From positions 12,648,001-12,712,000 of the forward strand of contig OZ059897.1 in assembly GCA_964057225.1 (NCBI GenBank): a stretch of DNA of 64,000 nucleotides. The letters are read 5' to 3'. Positions 54,701-64,000 of this stretch are shown piece by piece. The DNA comes from Auanema rhodensis (Eukaryota; Nematoda; Chromadorea; Rhabditida; Rhabditidae). A program made the position numbers and the translations under genes. The stretch's first letter is position 1. The number at the start of each line of letters is the position of its first letter. The notes beneath the pieces were generated by a model, which saw nothing but the letters and a program-made list of their open reading frames with translations, had not been told where the DNA came from and made no database searches.

Positions 54701-57700
54701 ACTTCATATGACGCATAGATTGCTCATTCATGGAGCCCCAGATGAGAAAGATTCAAGTAAGCATAGTACTCCTTGTCCTGACCTCAATGTCTTATTACCA
54801 AGTCCTATAGGTCTAATCGATATTCATGAGGACCAAGCCTGATCTTTTTGTTATGGCATTATACATACATGTACAGGTTTTGTCCTGGCTTTCAAACGAA
54901 TGCGATTCCCCAATGAGAATTGGCTGATATTATAGTTTTTCTGTTTCGAACTTTAGCATGACAACCATATATTCCACCTACAATCGTCTTTTATTTTTAG
55001 TTTACCATTCTCGTACTTTTCGTGTTATTTCCTATAATTTCTCATGCTAAAGATATATCTAATATATTAAAGAAATTGATTTTTGAACAAGCTATATGCC
55101 TCATTGTTTAACAGTGTTGCAACGATAGCTATGTCCAAATAGATCTATTTAGCCAACATCATTTGTTGACTTGTCTATCTATCGCAGTGCTATTTTCTTC
55201 GTTTGTCATCAGATTGACCATGAATAAGCTTTGTCTTAGGTTCATGTACCCAGGAATAGAAGAAAACACATAGGCTCTGTCTTCATTTTTTTTTGAACAT
55301 GAGGGTGATTACCCGATTACTCACTATATTATTAATATTCATACATATACGGATAACCTCTTGCAAAGGTGAGTTTGGAGTTTTTTCATATACTGATATA
55401 CTTGTGTAGACATAAAAATTTTGCTGATACGATCAGTTTTCATGTTGTATCTAGAATTCTGTATGTCAATCAGAGATCTCGGATATTAGTTGAATGTTTA
55501 AAATATCAGTTCCTATGATTATGTCGATTAATTGTAGTGATAAACACCTTTTCAGTACCCAGTCAGCCTTTAAATTTCGATGTTGATTTAATTTCACCCA
55601 CTATAGTAAGTAATTTGATATAAAACTATAATGATATTGCTGTAATGTATCATTAATCTGTATCCATTCCAGGCTCGATACACATGGGAGGCCCCCAAAA
55701 ATTTTGTCGGAAATGGAGGGTATTACCTCTATGCTGATAAACTTATTAATGGCCAACCAGAAGCGGGAGCTTTGCGTAAAAAGAAAGTAGTATTCGACAA
55801 AAAAGTTTGCTTGAATAGTTAATGCTTTGTTTACCACTAATTCTATAGGCATCACATGCAGAGGTAGATGACTTGGAGCCCAATACAGAGTATTCTTTTC
55901 GTATGAATGCTTTCAATTTTCACGGTGATGGTGAATTCACTCAAACTAAAATTCTTCTCACAGGAGGATTACGTATGTATCTGCTAAATCGTTTTGTGCT
56001 ATGCTATAGATTTCAGCTCCTCGTCAACCTGAGATTCAATCTGTTGTATTATTAAGCGAAGATAGTCCTTTGAAAGCTCGTGTGGATTGGAAACGACCAG
56101 AACTTAAACCATTGGAAAGCCCAATCGAAAAGTAATAAAACCATTATAAAATTTAAAAAAAAATTCTTTGAAGATTCCACATCTGGTATCGGGCAGACGG
56201 GTCTGATAAAAAGACACATGTAACTGTTGATGGTACTAAATCCAGCGTAGAATTGAAAGGTTTATGTGAGTCCAAAAATTCAGAAAACTATTTCAAAACT
56301 AATTATAAATTTTCAGGGATGGGAAGAATATATGAAATCACTTTAGCTGCCGAAAATATTGAAGGAAAGTCTGAGAACGCAACTGAAAAATTGGAAACAC
56401 CAACCGGCTTGCCAGATGGTGAACCACTTCACGTTCAGTACGAGATTAACGAAGACACGGTACGTCTTAGTATTTTTTTTGTTCTCTACGCTTGAAAGAT
56501 CATATGAGGGTGAATGTTAGTCGTCTTTCGTAACTCGAACAATCTAATATGCAAATTTGTGTTTGTCCAGACTGTCTTTTCTTATTTCACTAGAGAAATA
56601 GAAGAAAAGTATTCCTCCTTCTTACTGACACATGGACCAGATGCGTTAATTCTGCTAATTTCTTTATATGACTTTTAATGCTTTTATGTTCTTTATGAAA
56701 AAAAATTTCTAGATCGACATACGCGTTTTCAAAATATTATTTTGATTTATTTGTACACAGACTCTTTTACAGCTTGTTTTCCAGATTTAAGTGATATCTT
56801 TTATTTTCAGATGCGCATATCCTGGGACCCTCCTGAGGAAGAGAAACGGAATGGTAATATTTCTAGCTATAAAGCCATTCTTACTCCAATGGATGCCGAG
56901 GGAGCTCGCAAAGAAGTGACGGTTAGTTATAGTTTTATTAATTCCAGCTTTTTTTTAATTTAAATCTTTTCTCCCTTTTCCTTTAATTTTGTGTGAAGAA
57001 GGTTGAAGTCTAATTCTCGATTTGTCTTCGCTAGTCAGAAAATAATGAGCTAAGATATGTGTGGGCATGGTTGGTACCCTCATCATTGATCTACTCATGG
57101 CATTGGCTTAATCTCACGATGTTGAGACAAATTTAAGTGTGATACTCATGTGCGTGTACATATTTAGTCGAACAAGCCTCTAGCTATAATCTTGTTCGAT
57201 ATTTCTTTGTTACATTTTGCACCCAAAACTGAAGTTTCTCTTTGAAATATCCCAAGTGAATTGTCAATATTGTTTTCGCCCAAATCAAAAATGCTTCTTA
57301 TGTCGTCTTATTGAATCTGTGCAATGCAACAGAATTCAATTGATATTTTCTGAACGCGATATTTAGTCTAAGTTTGTTATTGTTTCTAAACTTATATACC
57401 TCATTCTTGTCCTTAAACGATGAATACATATTCCTGTTCCTGATCTTTAAGTAGAATGTCAAATTTAGAGTAATTCCCTTTTTATTTCAGGTAGAGGAAC
57501 TCCAACATTCATTTAAAGTTGATACAAGAAAAGCTTATACTTTCAAAGTTGCAGCTTCTACTATGAAAGGATTAGGACCTTATTCTCCCGTATTGACTAT
57601 AAATCCTGATCCCTCAGGTTAGTTTATTTCAAGATTTTTGTCTTGCAACTCGTTGAAGCAACAGATCGACTTGCATGCTTGGCTAACTTTTGCCAACGTT

Positions 57701-60700
57701 TTTCATTTCATTTTATTATTATTATCTGGTGCTCATAAGAGCGAAGTTTATTATACCTATATCCTTCTTCCTTCACTCCAACTAGTCATGATACATGGTC
57801 CTTTACATTTTTAGTCATTCCATTTTATCATTTCTTATTCTAATGGACTCCGTGTCGCTATGATGACAAAAATGCATTTTCAAACAAGCCTCCTTAATGT
57901 GTCACAACTGTTTCATCCTTTTCTCTATTCAGTTGTCTTTTGAACTTTATTATTACGTATGTTCTTCTAAAATATCTGGGAATTCAAGAAGAAAACTATT
58001 ATTAATTTTCTTCTTATAATATTTCAGTTTTATGGTGTCCATATTAGCATTTTTTCACATTTTTTGCGTGGCTTTTTCGCGTGAAATTTTAAATAGGCCA
58101 TTTGCCTTGTATTTTTCGTAGTGCCAGATTGGTTGCTTTACTTATTCCTTACTTTTTATTATTTCCTTTCTTCCATTTTCTAAGTAGGATCAATGTGTTA
58201 TTCTATTATTTAGCTTTTCTATTGAATGAGTCAGCAAGTGTCATACTAGGAGTTTTCGTACATTATTCGTACAAGGCTTAGGAGTATTGTTATATGTTTT
58301 CTTGAGGTTTCCATCATCAGATTATATTTCGAGCTTCCTGTCTGCTCACTTTATCCCGCATTAGTTGATTAAATGCCCAAGTGTCAGCCCAACGGCACAT
58401 CTAGTGTGTTATATTATCTTTCGCGCTGTTTCAATCTACGAAACTGCGAAAATATATTTTATTAGTTTTAACTACTAACTTTATCCCAAAATCGCTAATT
58501 TCATTTCACGTCTATAACCTAACATGAAGGAGCAAATTTAATTTTGCATGCTATCCCCATAGATACTATTTTCAATATTTGTTTACTCACAAGAAATATG
58601 TTCCAATTTCGCTTTTAAGATCGACTTTTTGCTTCCTGATTACTTCTTAGACTTACAAATTGAGTAATTACAAAAGTTTTACTCGTCCGAAGCATGCTAA
58701 AATCTAATGCGCCTGCTGGAAACTCAAGTGCTTTTATCATGATAAATAATATATTAGTTTTTCAATTAATTTTGATTGCTGTTCAGTTCTTGCGAAGTCT
58801 TAAGTTTCATTTTGTGGTTTCTTTAAAAATTCATGGTTTCATTTCCACCTTTTCAATAGTTAATTTTTATGTTTTATATTATCTACAATGCTATACATAT
58901 ATGTATATATATATACATATGGGCATTTATATGCCTTTTTCGTTTTTCTTTTTGAATGCACTTTATGATTTTAGAAATTTAATCCATGCGGATGTGCACG
59001 GGTCAAGTATTGTATGACCACCCCTTTCTATATCTCATGTAGTAGTTAAAGCTACGTTGTAAAACGCTTACTGAAAAAGTATTTTTATGGAAATCTCTAT
59101 GAAATAACTTACAAATCAATTATATTCATATTATGTATTATCCATTATGTTCTATTACCGATTAATATACCCACGTCAAGTTATACTGAAACTGATTACT
59201 TAATATCCGGTGCAGTTACTAAACGTATCTCAGCTTATTAATATTGAGTTATATCAACAATACTTTTCATATATACACTACCATCATGCATCATTCAGTA
59301 GTTGATGTGTTTGTCACTTTCTATTTCAAATTTCCTCTTTTGACTGCACCTCTATAGCTTTCTCTGTATTATTTTAACGCTCCGCGTAATTACTCCAAAT
59401 TGAAGTCATATTTCGAATAGAAACAGCCCACATACCTGAAAAGCATATAGACTTGTTATTTCGTATAATTATTCAAATCGCTCTTGTTTTTTTTGTTTTA
59501 TTTCGATTTTTTGAGTTGCCAGTCGGATAAAAGTTCCATGTACGAATCGTTCGAAGATAGTATATCTGTTGTTGAACATACTACTATTGATCCTCTCGAG
59601 GGCCCTCTATCGCCTGATGGATGCAAGAAAGGATTATATGACAGACTCGATGATCTTCTCGGACTTATAGCCTCGGGATGGCGCTACCATATTTCTTCAA
59701 CTGATGGCGTGAAGGAGTCTTGGCTCCGTTTTGATAAAGCCACAGATAAAATATGTTCTTTAATGTCAGGTAAAATGCCCCCTATATAGCTTTTTTTCAA
59801 CGTTTTTGACTCTTCTCTTTGGGTTAATTTGTATATTTCCTTGAAGCATCCTTTTACTTTTATAAACTCACTAAGTGCCTTTTCCTTGTTGGAAGGTTCA
59901 ATGACTGACTAAAAACTCATTTCTTGTGTAGCTCATTTCTCTGAATGGCTCCTTTTATTGTCATACTTCTCAGACCACAAACTTTGAGTTCTACAGCTTA
60001 GTCCTATGCTTTCTAATCAGTGGGTGCAGGTTTTCACCCTCGTCCTTCTTCTTAGCTTGTTGGATTAATAGCGAAGTGAATTAATTTGAGTGCGATGCCC
60101 AAGATTGCGGGTTTTTTCATCTAATTTTCGTCCATCCGCTCCTTTCCGCTTCCCGATGTTTTCTTCTTCCACTCAGTTCTATTTCTTCCAAAGCCTTTCC
60201 TCGGATCTTAGTTCACTGCCTGGTTACTCAATCATCCTATTCTCTAGTCTTATTATTACTTCACTCTGCGATTCTTCTACTTGTTTCTTTCCTACCACCT
60301 CTATGGTAACGCGCCGAGCGAACAGATCTGCTCGTGGCCGTACCCAAAACGGAAAGAAAACCAAGCAACACCAGAAGTTGCAACTACAAAAACTAAATAA
60401 TGCTCGCCGAAAATCTCAAGGCATGTACCTTTTTAGAAACAAATATCTGGTATTGTTTTGTAAATTCTTGTTATTCAGAACCGGGAAGCGTGCAAAGTCT
60501 ACGTAAAACTTCTGCAGCTTTAGAAAATTTAACTGAAATGGAAGAAATTTCAACAGCAGATGTTTTTGATGCTATTGTTTTCCGTCAGCCGGGCCCGCTC
60601 GAGATTCGGCGAATGGATTCTGGCTCAATCACTGTCAAAGAAACTACTGATCTTGATATTGAGGAAGATAATGATGAGCATGGTTTTGTGGGAACTGTGG

Positions 60701-63700
60701 ATGAAGAATCTTCAGACGAGTTTGCGAATGAAAATGCGGTCCAAGAAGAGTTTTCGTCTGCGCATGCACCATCATCGACATCTTCATCTTCACCACGTAG
60801 TAATTCTTCAGTAGTTGCGCTTTGGCCACGTTAGCCTTTTCACACTCACTTTTGCTCTAAACATTAGTAATTATTCCAAATTAGGCTTTTTTCGTTGTTT
60901 CTCGCACATCTTGAATGAATGAACAACTCTCATGTCCACCCATTCAAGAAGTGCCGAAGAAGAGCCTCAAATTTCTGAGACTTGTTTGACCTTAATGGGA
61001 CTTCTCATATGGAGTTTTCGCAGAGAGTTGTTGCGAAATTGCCTTCCTCTGTGCACTATATTCCTATATTTAGTAGTAATTACCTGCTCATGCTAGTTTA
61101 GCCTGAATATTTCCGTCGATAGCTATTATACTTCTTTTGGAAAGAATCTAGTTGCAGCTACTGACTACCTTTAGTTCTTACACCAATTCGAATTTTTTAT
61201 TAGATGAATCATAGACTGCAAAGCTTGTTTTTATTTTATTACTATTTTTTAGTTTTTAGTAATTATTAATTTTTTGGAATTTAAAGGAACCTTTCAACAA
61301 ATTTAAATATGCTCTAGTCCAGAATTTCATAGTTGTTGATTATCTCCAGTTATCAAACAATACCCGCAGTAGATCCAGATAATCGCATTTTATAAATCTG
61401 ATGGGTTCTGAGTTTATTCCCATAATCCGTCCTAATGAAAGGAATATCAGTCGATCTGAGCTTCTCCGAGATAATAACTACGCGGTAGTTCGTCCTATTC
61501 CCACTCATATGCCATATTCGATTATTTCGACCGAGAAGGGAATACTATCCGCTGTTATTAACAGTCTTCTAGGACCAGGCAAACATTTTGCTTCTGTTCT
61601 TTATAAGTATAATTTGTGATTCATTGCTTTTTTTTTCAGCACTTGTCGGACCGCCTACAAATGTTCGTGTTGAAGCTACATCAAACACATCAGTAATAGT
61701 ACAATGGGATTTCGATGGAGGACCTGTATGTTTCATATAAATTCCTACAACATTTGAATTAAAAATTTATAGGTTGATGGATTTGTCGTTCGATATATGC
61801 ATGAGCCGAACCAGCGAAGAGAAGACCGATGGATTTCGCGGACGGTCCAGAGTTCTGCTACAAGACATCTTTCCATATCTCAACTTACTGCTCATAAACC
61901 CTATGCATTCTGTGTCATGGCTATAAAAAATAACGTAATGACTTTCTTTCTTCAAAGGGATTCTATTATTCAATATTTTATAGAGACAAGGAGCTTGTTC
62001 CGATCCTCCAACTATCATTAAGAGTGTCACTCCTGAGTATATGGTGACAGATCTTGAAGTCGTCTGGAAAACTAGCCAATCTGTCAATTTGAGGTTGAAA
62101 TGTCTCTTTGTTCGGAAAAGTATTCGTCGATCTTTTAGGTGGAAGTATAACGGCCCTCAACCCGTAGGATTCTATTTTCATCATACTGGTCAAAAAGAGT
62201 ATTTTGATCAAACAATGACTCTTAAAAACATGACTACACCTGGATACAAGAGAGAACTTCCAGGAGATAGAACGGAATTCCTTCTTACATCTCTTCGGCC
62301 TTATATGTCATATACCTTGCAAGTTGGAGTATATTCACAAGCAACACAGAGATACTATTGGCCCCAAGAGGTCTGTTATATCGATTCATAGTTAAAACAT
62401 CGCGTTAATCAAATTTAGGTGGAAGTAATGACAGATCCTACTGCACCACCTTATGTGGCAGCTCCTATCTTGATGGCTGGGGATTACAAAAATGGATTAA
62501 TTCCAGTGCATCTTCAACCATCAACTGAGGAGTATGGTCCTATTTCTCATTACTGGTTAATTGTACTTCCTGGCAACTTCACTCCGGTTTGTTATTTGCA
62601 TATCAATTCGCTTTTATTGTTTTAATTTTAGGAGGACGTTATGAACCTGGAACCAATCACGTTACAACGCCTCACAGATGAAAAAAGAAAAGCTTTAGCA
62701 AAACAGATAAGCGCTTCTCCAACAAAGAAGGTAGATAATCGATATATAACGTTTAAAATTCTTGTTTTACTTCAGTTCAAGAGGGAAATATCGACTGTTT
62801 TGGATACTGAAGAAGATTTGGTTGACCGGAAACGAATGAGAAGAGATATTCCGAATACCGCATATGTCACAGCTCGTTTAAAGCCGGAAGATCTCCGTAC
62901 CTATAAGCCATTTATGATTGGAGATGAAAAGGTACTATTTTGCATTCCTTCCCTTTTTCTATTGTTAAGTATTAGATTTATGATGGTTTCACCAACTTCC
63001 CATTGGAGCCAAACAATAAGTACAGACTTATGATGAGAGCATTTGCTAAAGAACACAAAGCTCATCAATTAAAACAACGCCCACCTATGTCGGAAAATCC
63101 AGCAAAAATGTATAGTGATTCTAACCTGAGCGACGTATTCTCAACACAGAGGGGTATGAGAGTTGGTGGAAAGGCTGGAGGAATGTGGCTTCTTGGTCCT
63201 ATGATAGCTCTACTTATTATTGGGCTACTTATAGGAATGCTTGTTTGCTGGTTAGTTAAAGTTTCTAATTTTAGATATAAAATATTTCTCTCAGGTGGCT
63301 TCGTTGCAATAAGAAATCGGCTGGCCGAGGGCATAGACACGGATCAATAACCAAGGTGGCTTTAGGCGGAAACATTATGAATGGCGGCCCAGGAGAAACG
63401 AGTAAACTCTTGTCTTCCGATTATGGAAGACCAATAATGAATCCATATGAACAGGTAAAGTTGCATGATGCACCACACGCATAAGGAAATATTTTTGAAG
63501 ATGAATTCAAGTGGGTGTATGGAGTCATCCTTAGATCTTTACCCTATGCCAACTAGTCACTCTCGAATGGCTAATTATGGTCCTATTCCGGTAGCAGTTC
63601 CTTGCTTACCAAATAATGGAGGAGTGATAGGTAATAAAAACGTGTAAAAACGCTTTGAACGTTTGTCTTCAGCAAATCATTCTGTTGCTCATCCAATTAT

Positions 63701-64000
63701 TCCAATCACCGAACTAGCTGCACATATTGAGCGATTACGTATGAATAACAACGCAGGGTTCCAAATGGAATTTGAATCAATTGAAAGTGGTCAAAATTTT
63801 ACTTGGGATCATAGTAATATGGATTACAACAAACATAAGAATCGTTACGCTAATGTTGTTGCTTATGATCATTCTCGGGTATCTTTAACCAATATTGATG
63901 AAGTTCCTGGTGGAGATTACATAAATGCAAATTACATCGATGGATATGATAAGGTATAAAATGATATTTTTCTTTTTCTCGTAAAATTGAAAGTTTCAGC
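39724..64000 (+). CDS. ptp-3: LAR-type receptor protein tyrosine phosphatase, 5' 1687 codons, continues past the window
   Basis: Cell-surface phosphatase for axon guidance and synapse organisation in this family. Thirty-eight exons (39724-39826 to 63673-63953) keep frame; the next acceptor is at 63998-63999. Signal peptide 1-33. Ig1 ~46-143 (FFCRADG, VVSCSAD), Ig2 ~144-245 (HVTCRVHG, YECVARN), Ig3 ~246-336 ([15 protein letters not shown]). About nine FN3 domains follow (~337-1265). A furin-like RKRMRRD at ~1370 fits the usual LAR cleavage into two noncovalent subunits. TM ~1476-1498 ([20 protein letters not shown]). D1 begins near 1600 with [16 protein letters not shown] and [13 protein letters not shown]; the catalytic Cys loop lies outside. 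Exon lists: Ig 39912-39944, 40133-40274, 40322-40473, 40521-40609, 40723-40825, 40873-40983, 45539-45673, 45721-45861. FN3 45908-46031 to 62139-62370. Confidence 0.95.
39912..39944 (+). other. 33-nt microexon between signal peptide and Ig1 of LAR
   Basis: Bordered by ttctacag and gtaagt, phase 1 on both sides, so inclusion adds 11 residues ([10 protein letters not shown] region) and skipping keeps frame, joining the signal peptide directly to PARLVV of Ig1. Confidence 0.7.
40984..45108 (+). other. Long LAR intron before the Ig3 exons
   Basis: 4.1 kb of T/C-rich sequence. Open frames of 60-89 codons near 42.3-42.6 kb, 43.4 kb and 44.7 kb have no in-phase splice partners. It must contain the promoter of the 45109 first exon if that exon is real. 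Confidence 0.5.
45109..45259 (+). CDS. Alternative first exon of LAR with its own signal peptide
   Basis: Acceptor atatacag, then ATG at 45124, then [18 protein letters not shown], a typical signal peptide, then NTIP...TVEPTEYPP and donor gtttga in phase 1. The next exon (45539, Ig3) needs phase 1, so this joins cleanly to VRRVPPYFS. It cannot be an internal exon after 40983, because in that phase it hits a stop. The product would lack Ig1 and Ig2. Confidence 0.6.
46145..46177 (+). other. 33-nt microexon in FN3-1 of LAR
   Basis: Acceptor attcaag, donor gtaagt, phase 2 on both sides. Adds 11 residues ([11 protein letters not shown]) in a strand-loop region of the first FN3 domain; skipping keeps frame. 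Confidence 0.6.
47747..47770 (+). other. 24-nt microexon between FN3-4 and FN3-5 of LAR
   Basis: Acceptor atatttcag, donor gtaagt, phase 1 on both sides, adding 8 residues (GVETRLD core). It is separated from the preceding exon by only 33 nt (47714-47746), close to the minimum intron length, so an alternative is that 47714-47746 is retained coding sequence. Confidence 0.5.
50056..50083. repeat. (AT)n microsatellite
   Basis: Near-pure TA dinucleotide run in a LAR intron. Confidence 0.8.
52738..52763. repeat. (CAT)n trinucleotide repeat
   Basis: Eight or nine consecutive cat units inside a LAR intron; not in an assembled exon. Confidence 0.85.
57618..59522 (+). other. LAR intron upstream of alternative exons
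   Basis: About 1.9 kb of AT-rich sequence between FN3-7 and the alternative exon set at 59.5-61.6 kb; no exon seen. Likely holds a promoter for the short isoforms. Confidence 0.4.
59523..59769 (+). CDS. Alternative 5' exon in the LAR locus (candidate start 59538)
   Basis: Acceptor gagttgccag, open frame, first ATG at 59538 ([19 protein letters not shown]), donor gtaaaa in phase 1. It is out of phase with the upstream donor at 57617, so it acts as a first coding exon or belongs to a nested gene. It can join in frame to 60479 or straight to FN3-8 at 61640. The sequence is acidic, has the protein-like block [20 protein letters not shown] and no signal peptide. I do not recognise a family. Confidence 0.5.
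60303..60834 (+). CDS. Alternative LAR exon pair or small nested gene
   Basis: Exon 60303-60420 starts with ATG and is strongly basic ([19 protein letters not shown]). A GC donor (gcatgt) and a 58-nt intron lead to 60479, which encodes an acidic Ser-rich stretch ([20 protein letters not shown], later [12 protein letters not shown]). The frame either ends at TAG 60832-60834, giving a nested small protein, or splices at 60796 (CAC|gtagta, phase 1) into FN3-8 at 61640. No signal peptide and no recognised domain. Confidence 0.45.
61401..61578 (+). CDS. Alternative first exon of LAR just before FN3-8
   Basis: Starts with ATG ([20 protein letters not shown]), 59 codons, and ends CCAG|gc with a GC donor in phase 1, matching the phase-1 acceptor at 61640 so that it reads ...[15 protein letters not shown]. 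The resulting receptor would start at FN3-8 and keep the TM helix and phosphatase. No clear signal peptide, so the TM segment would have to act as signal-anchor. The GC donor makes this less certain. Confidence 0.4.

Larger units (their letters stand above)
47771..55555 (+). other. Long LAR intron between FN3-4 and FN3-5
   Basis: 7.8 kb, pyrimidine-rich with AT microsatellites (about 50056-50083) and a CAT run (about 52738-52763). An exon-like island lies at 52360-52440 (see findings). No independent gene was recognised. Confidence 0.5.

Noticed and set aside
60644-60829. Met-rich minus-strand frame
   Set aside because: Antisense of the acidic alternative exon at 60479-60796.
61767-62211. 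106- and 77-codon minus-strand frames
   Set aside because: Antisense of confirmed LAR FN3-8/9 exons.
1-64000. tRNA, rRNA, CRISPR array, transposase or viral ORFs
   Set aside because: I scanned by eye for T-loop motifs, direct-repeat/spacer periodicity, reverse transcriptase or transposase motifs and saw none; a covariance-model and repeat search would be needed to exclude small or decayed elements.

Overview
The window is animal nuclear DNA, AT-rich and intron-dense. Most introns are 40-60 nt with GT..(T)TTTAG or TTTCAG borders. Several start codons lie a few bases after a splice-acceptor-like sequence with no obvious upstream exon, as expected of spliced-leader trans-splicing. Together with a LAR-type receptor phosphatase and a tight COPZ-ORC2 gene pair, this makes a nematode my best guess. 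No rRNA or marker gene is present, so the species cannot be named, and another short-intron invertebrate is possible.

Layout: (1) 891-3578 minus, a three-finger C2H2 zinc-finger protein (374 aa). (2) 3.6-8.1 kb, no supported gene. (3) 8127-11335 plus, a 728-aa FHA + PHD chromatin protein of TCF19-like architecture, 16 exons. (4) 12890-13722 plus, an RNF11-like RING-H2 protein. (5) 14625-17970 minus (5' exons to at least 19.45 kb), a kidney-type glutaminase with ankyrin repeats, tail-to-tail with RNF11. (6) 21382-22201 plus, coatomer zeta. (7) 22428-24224 plus, origin recognition complex subunit 2, 226 bp behind COPZ and a possible operon partner. (8) 24.2-39.7 kb, pyrimidine-rich and without a convincing gene; probably the promoter and 5' intron territory of gene 9. 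(9) 39724 to the window end, plus, a LAR-type receptor tyrosine phosphatase (ptp-3/PTPRF family). It has a signal peptide, 3 Ig and about 9 FN3 domains, a furin-like site, a TM helix and the start of phosphatase domain D1.

All exon joins were assembled by hand and each complete CDS keeps frame (nucleotide sums divisible by three). Two joins are irregular: a glutaminase intron with no AG at its 3' end, and an in-frame TGA in ORC2 removable only by a 27-nt intron.

The most interesting structure is in the LAR gene. Inside its long introns there are several exons that start with their own ATG and end in splice phase 1, the phase needed by the next constitutive exon. One encodes a new signal peptide and would give a receptor lacking Ig1-Ig2. 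Others before FN8 would give short receptors lacking all Ig and most FN3 domains. Three phase-symmetric microexons (33, 33 and 24 nt) sit at domain borders. The locus looks like a nested set of promoters producing a graded series of ectodomain lengths on one phosphatase.
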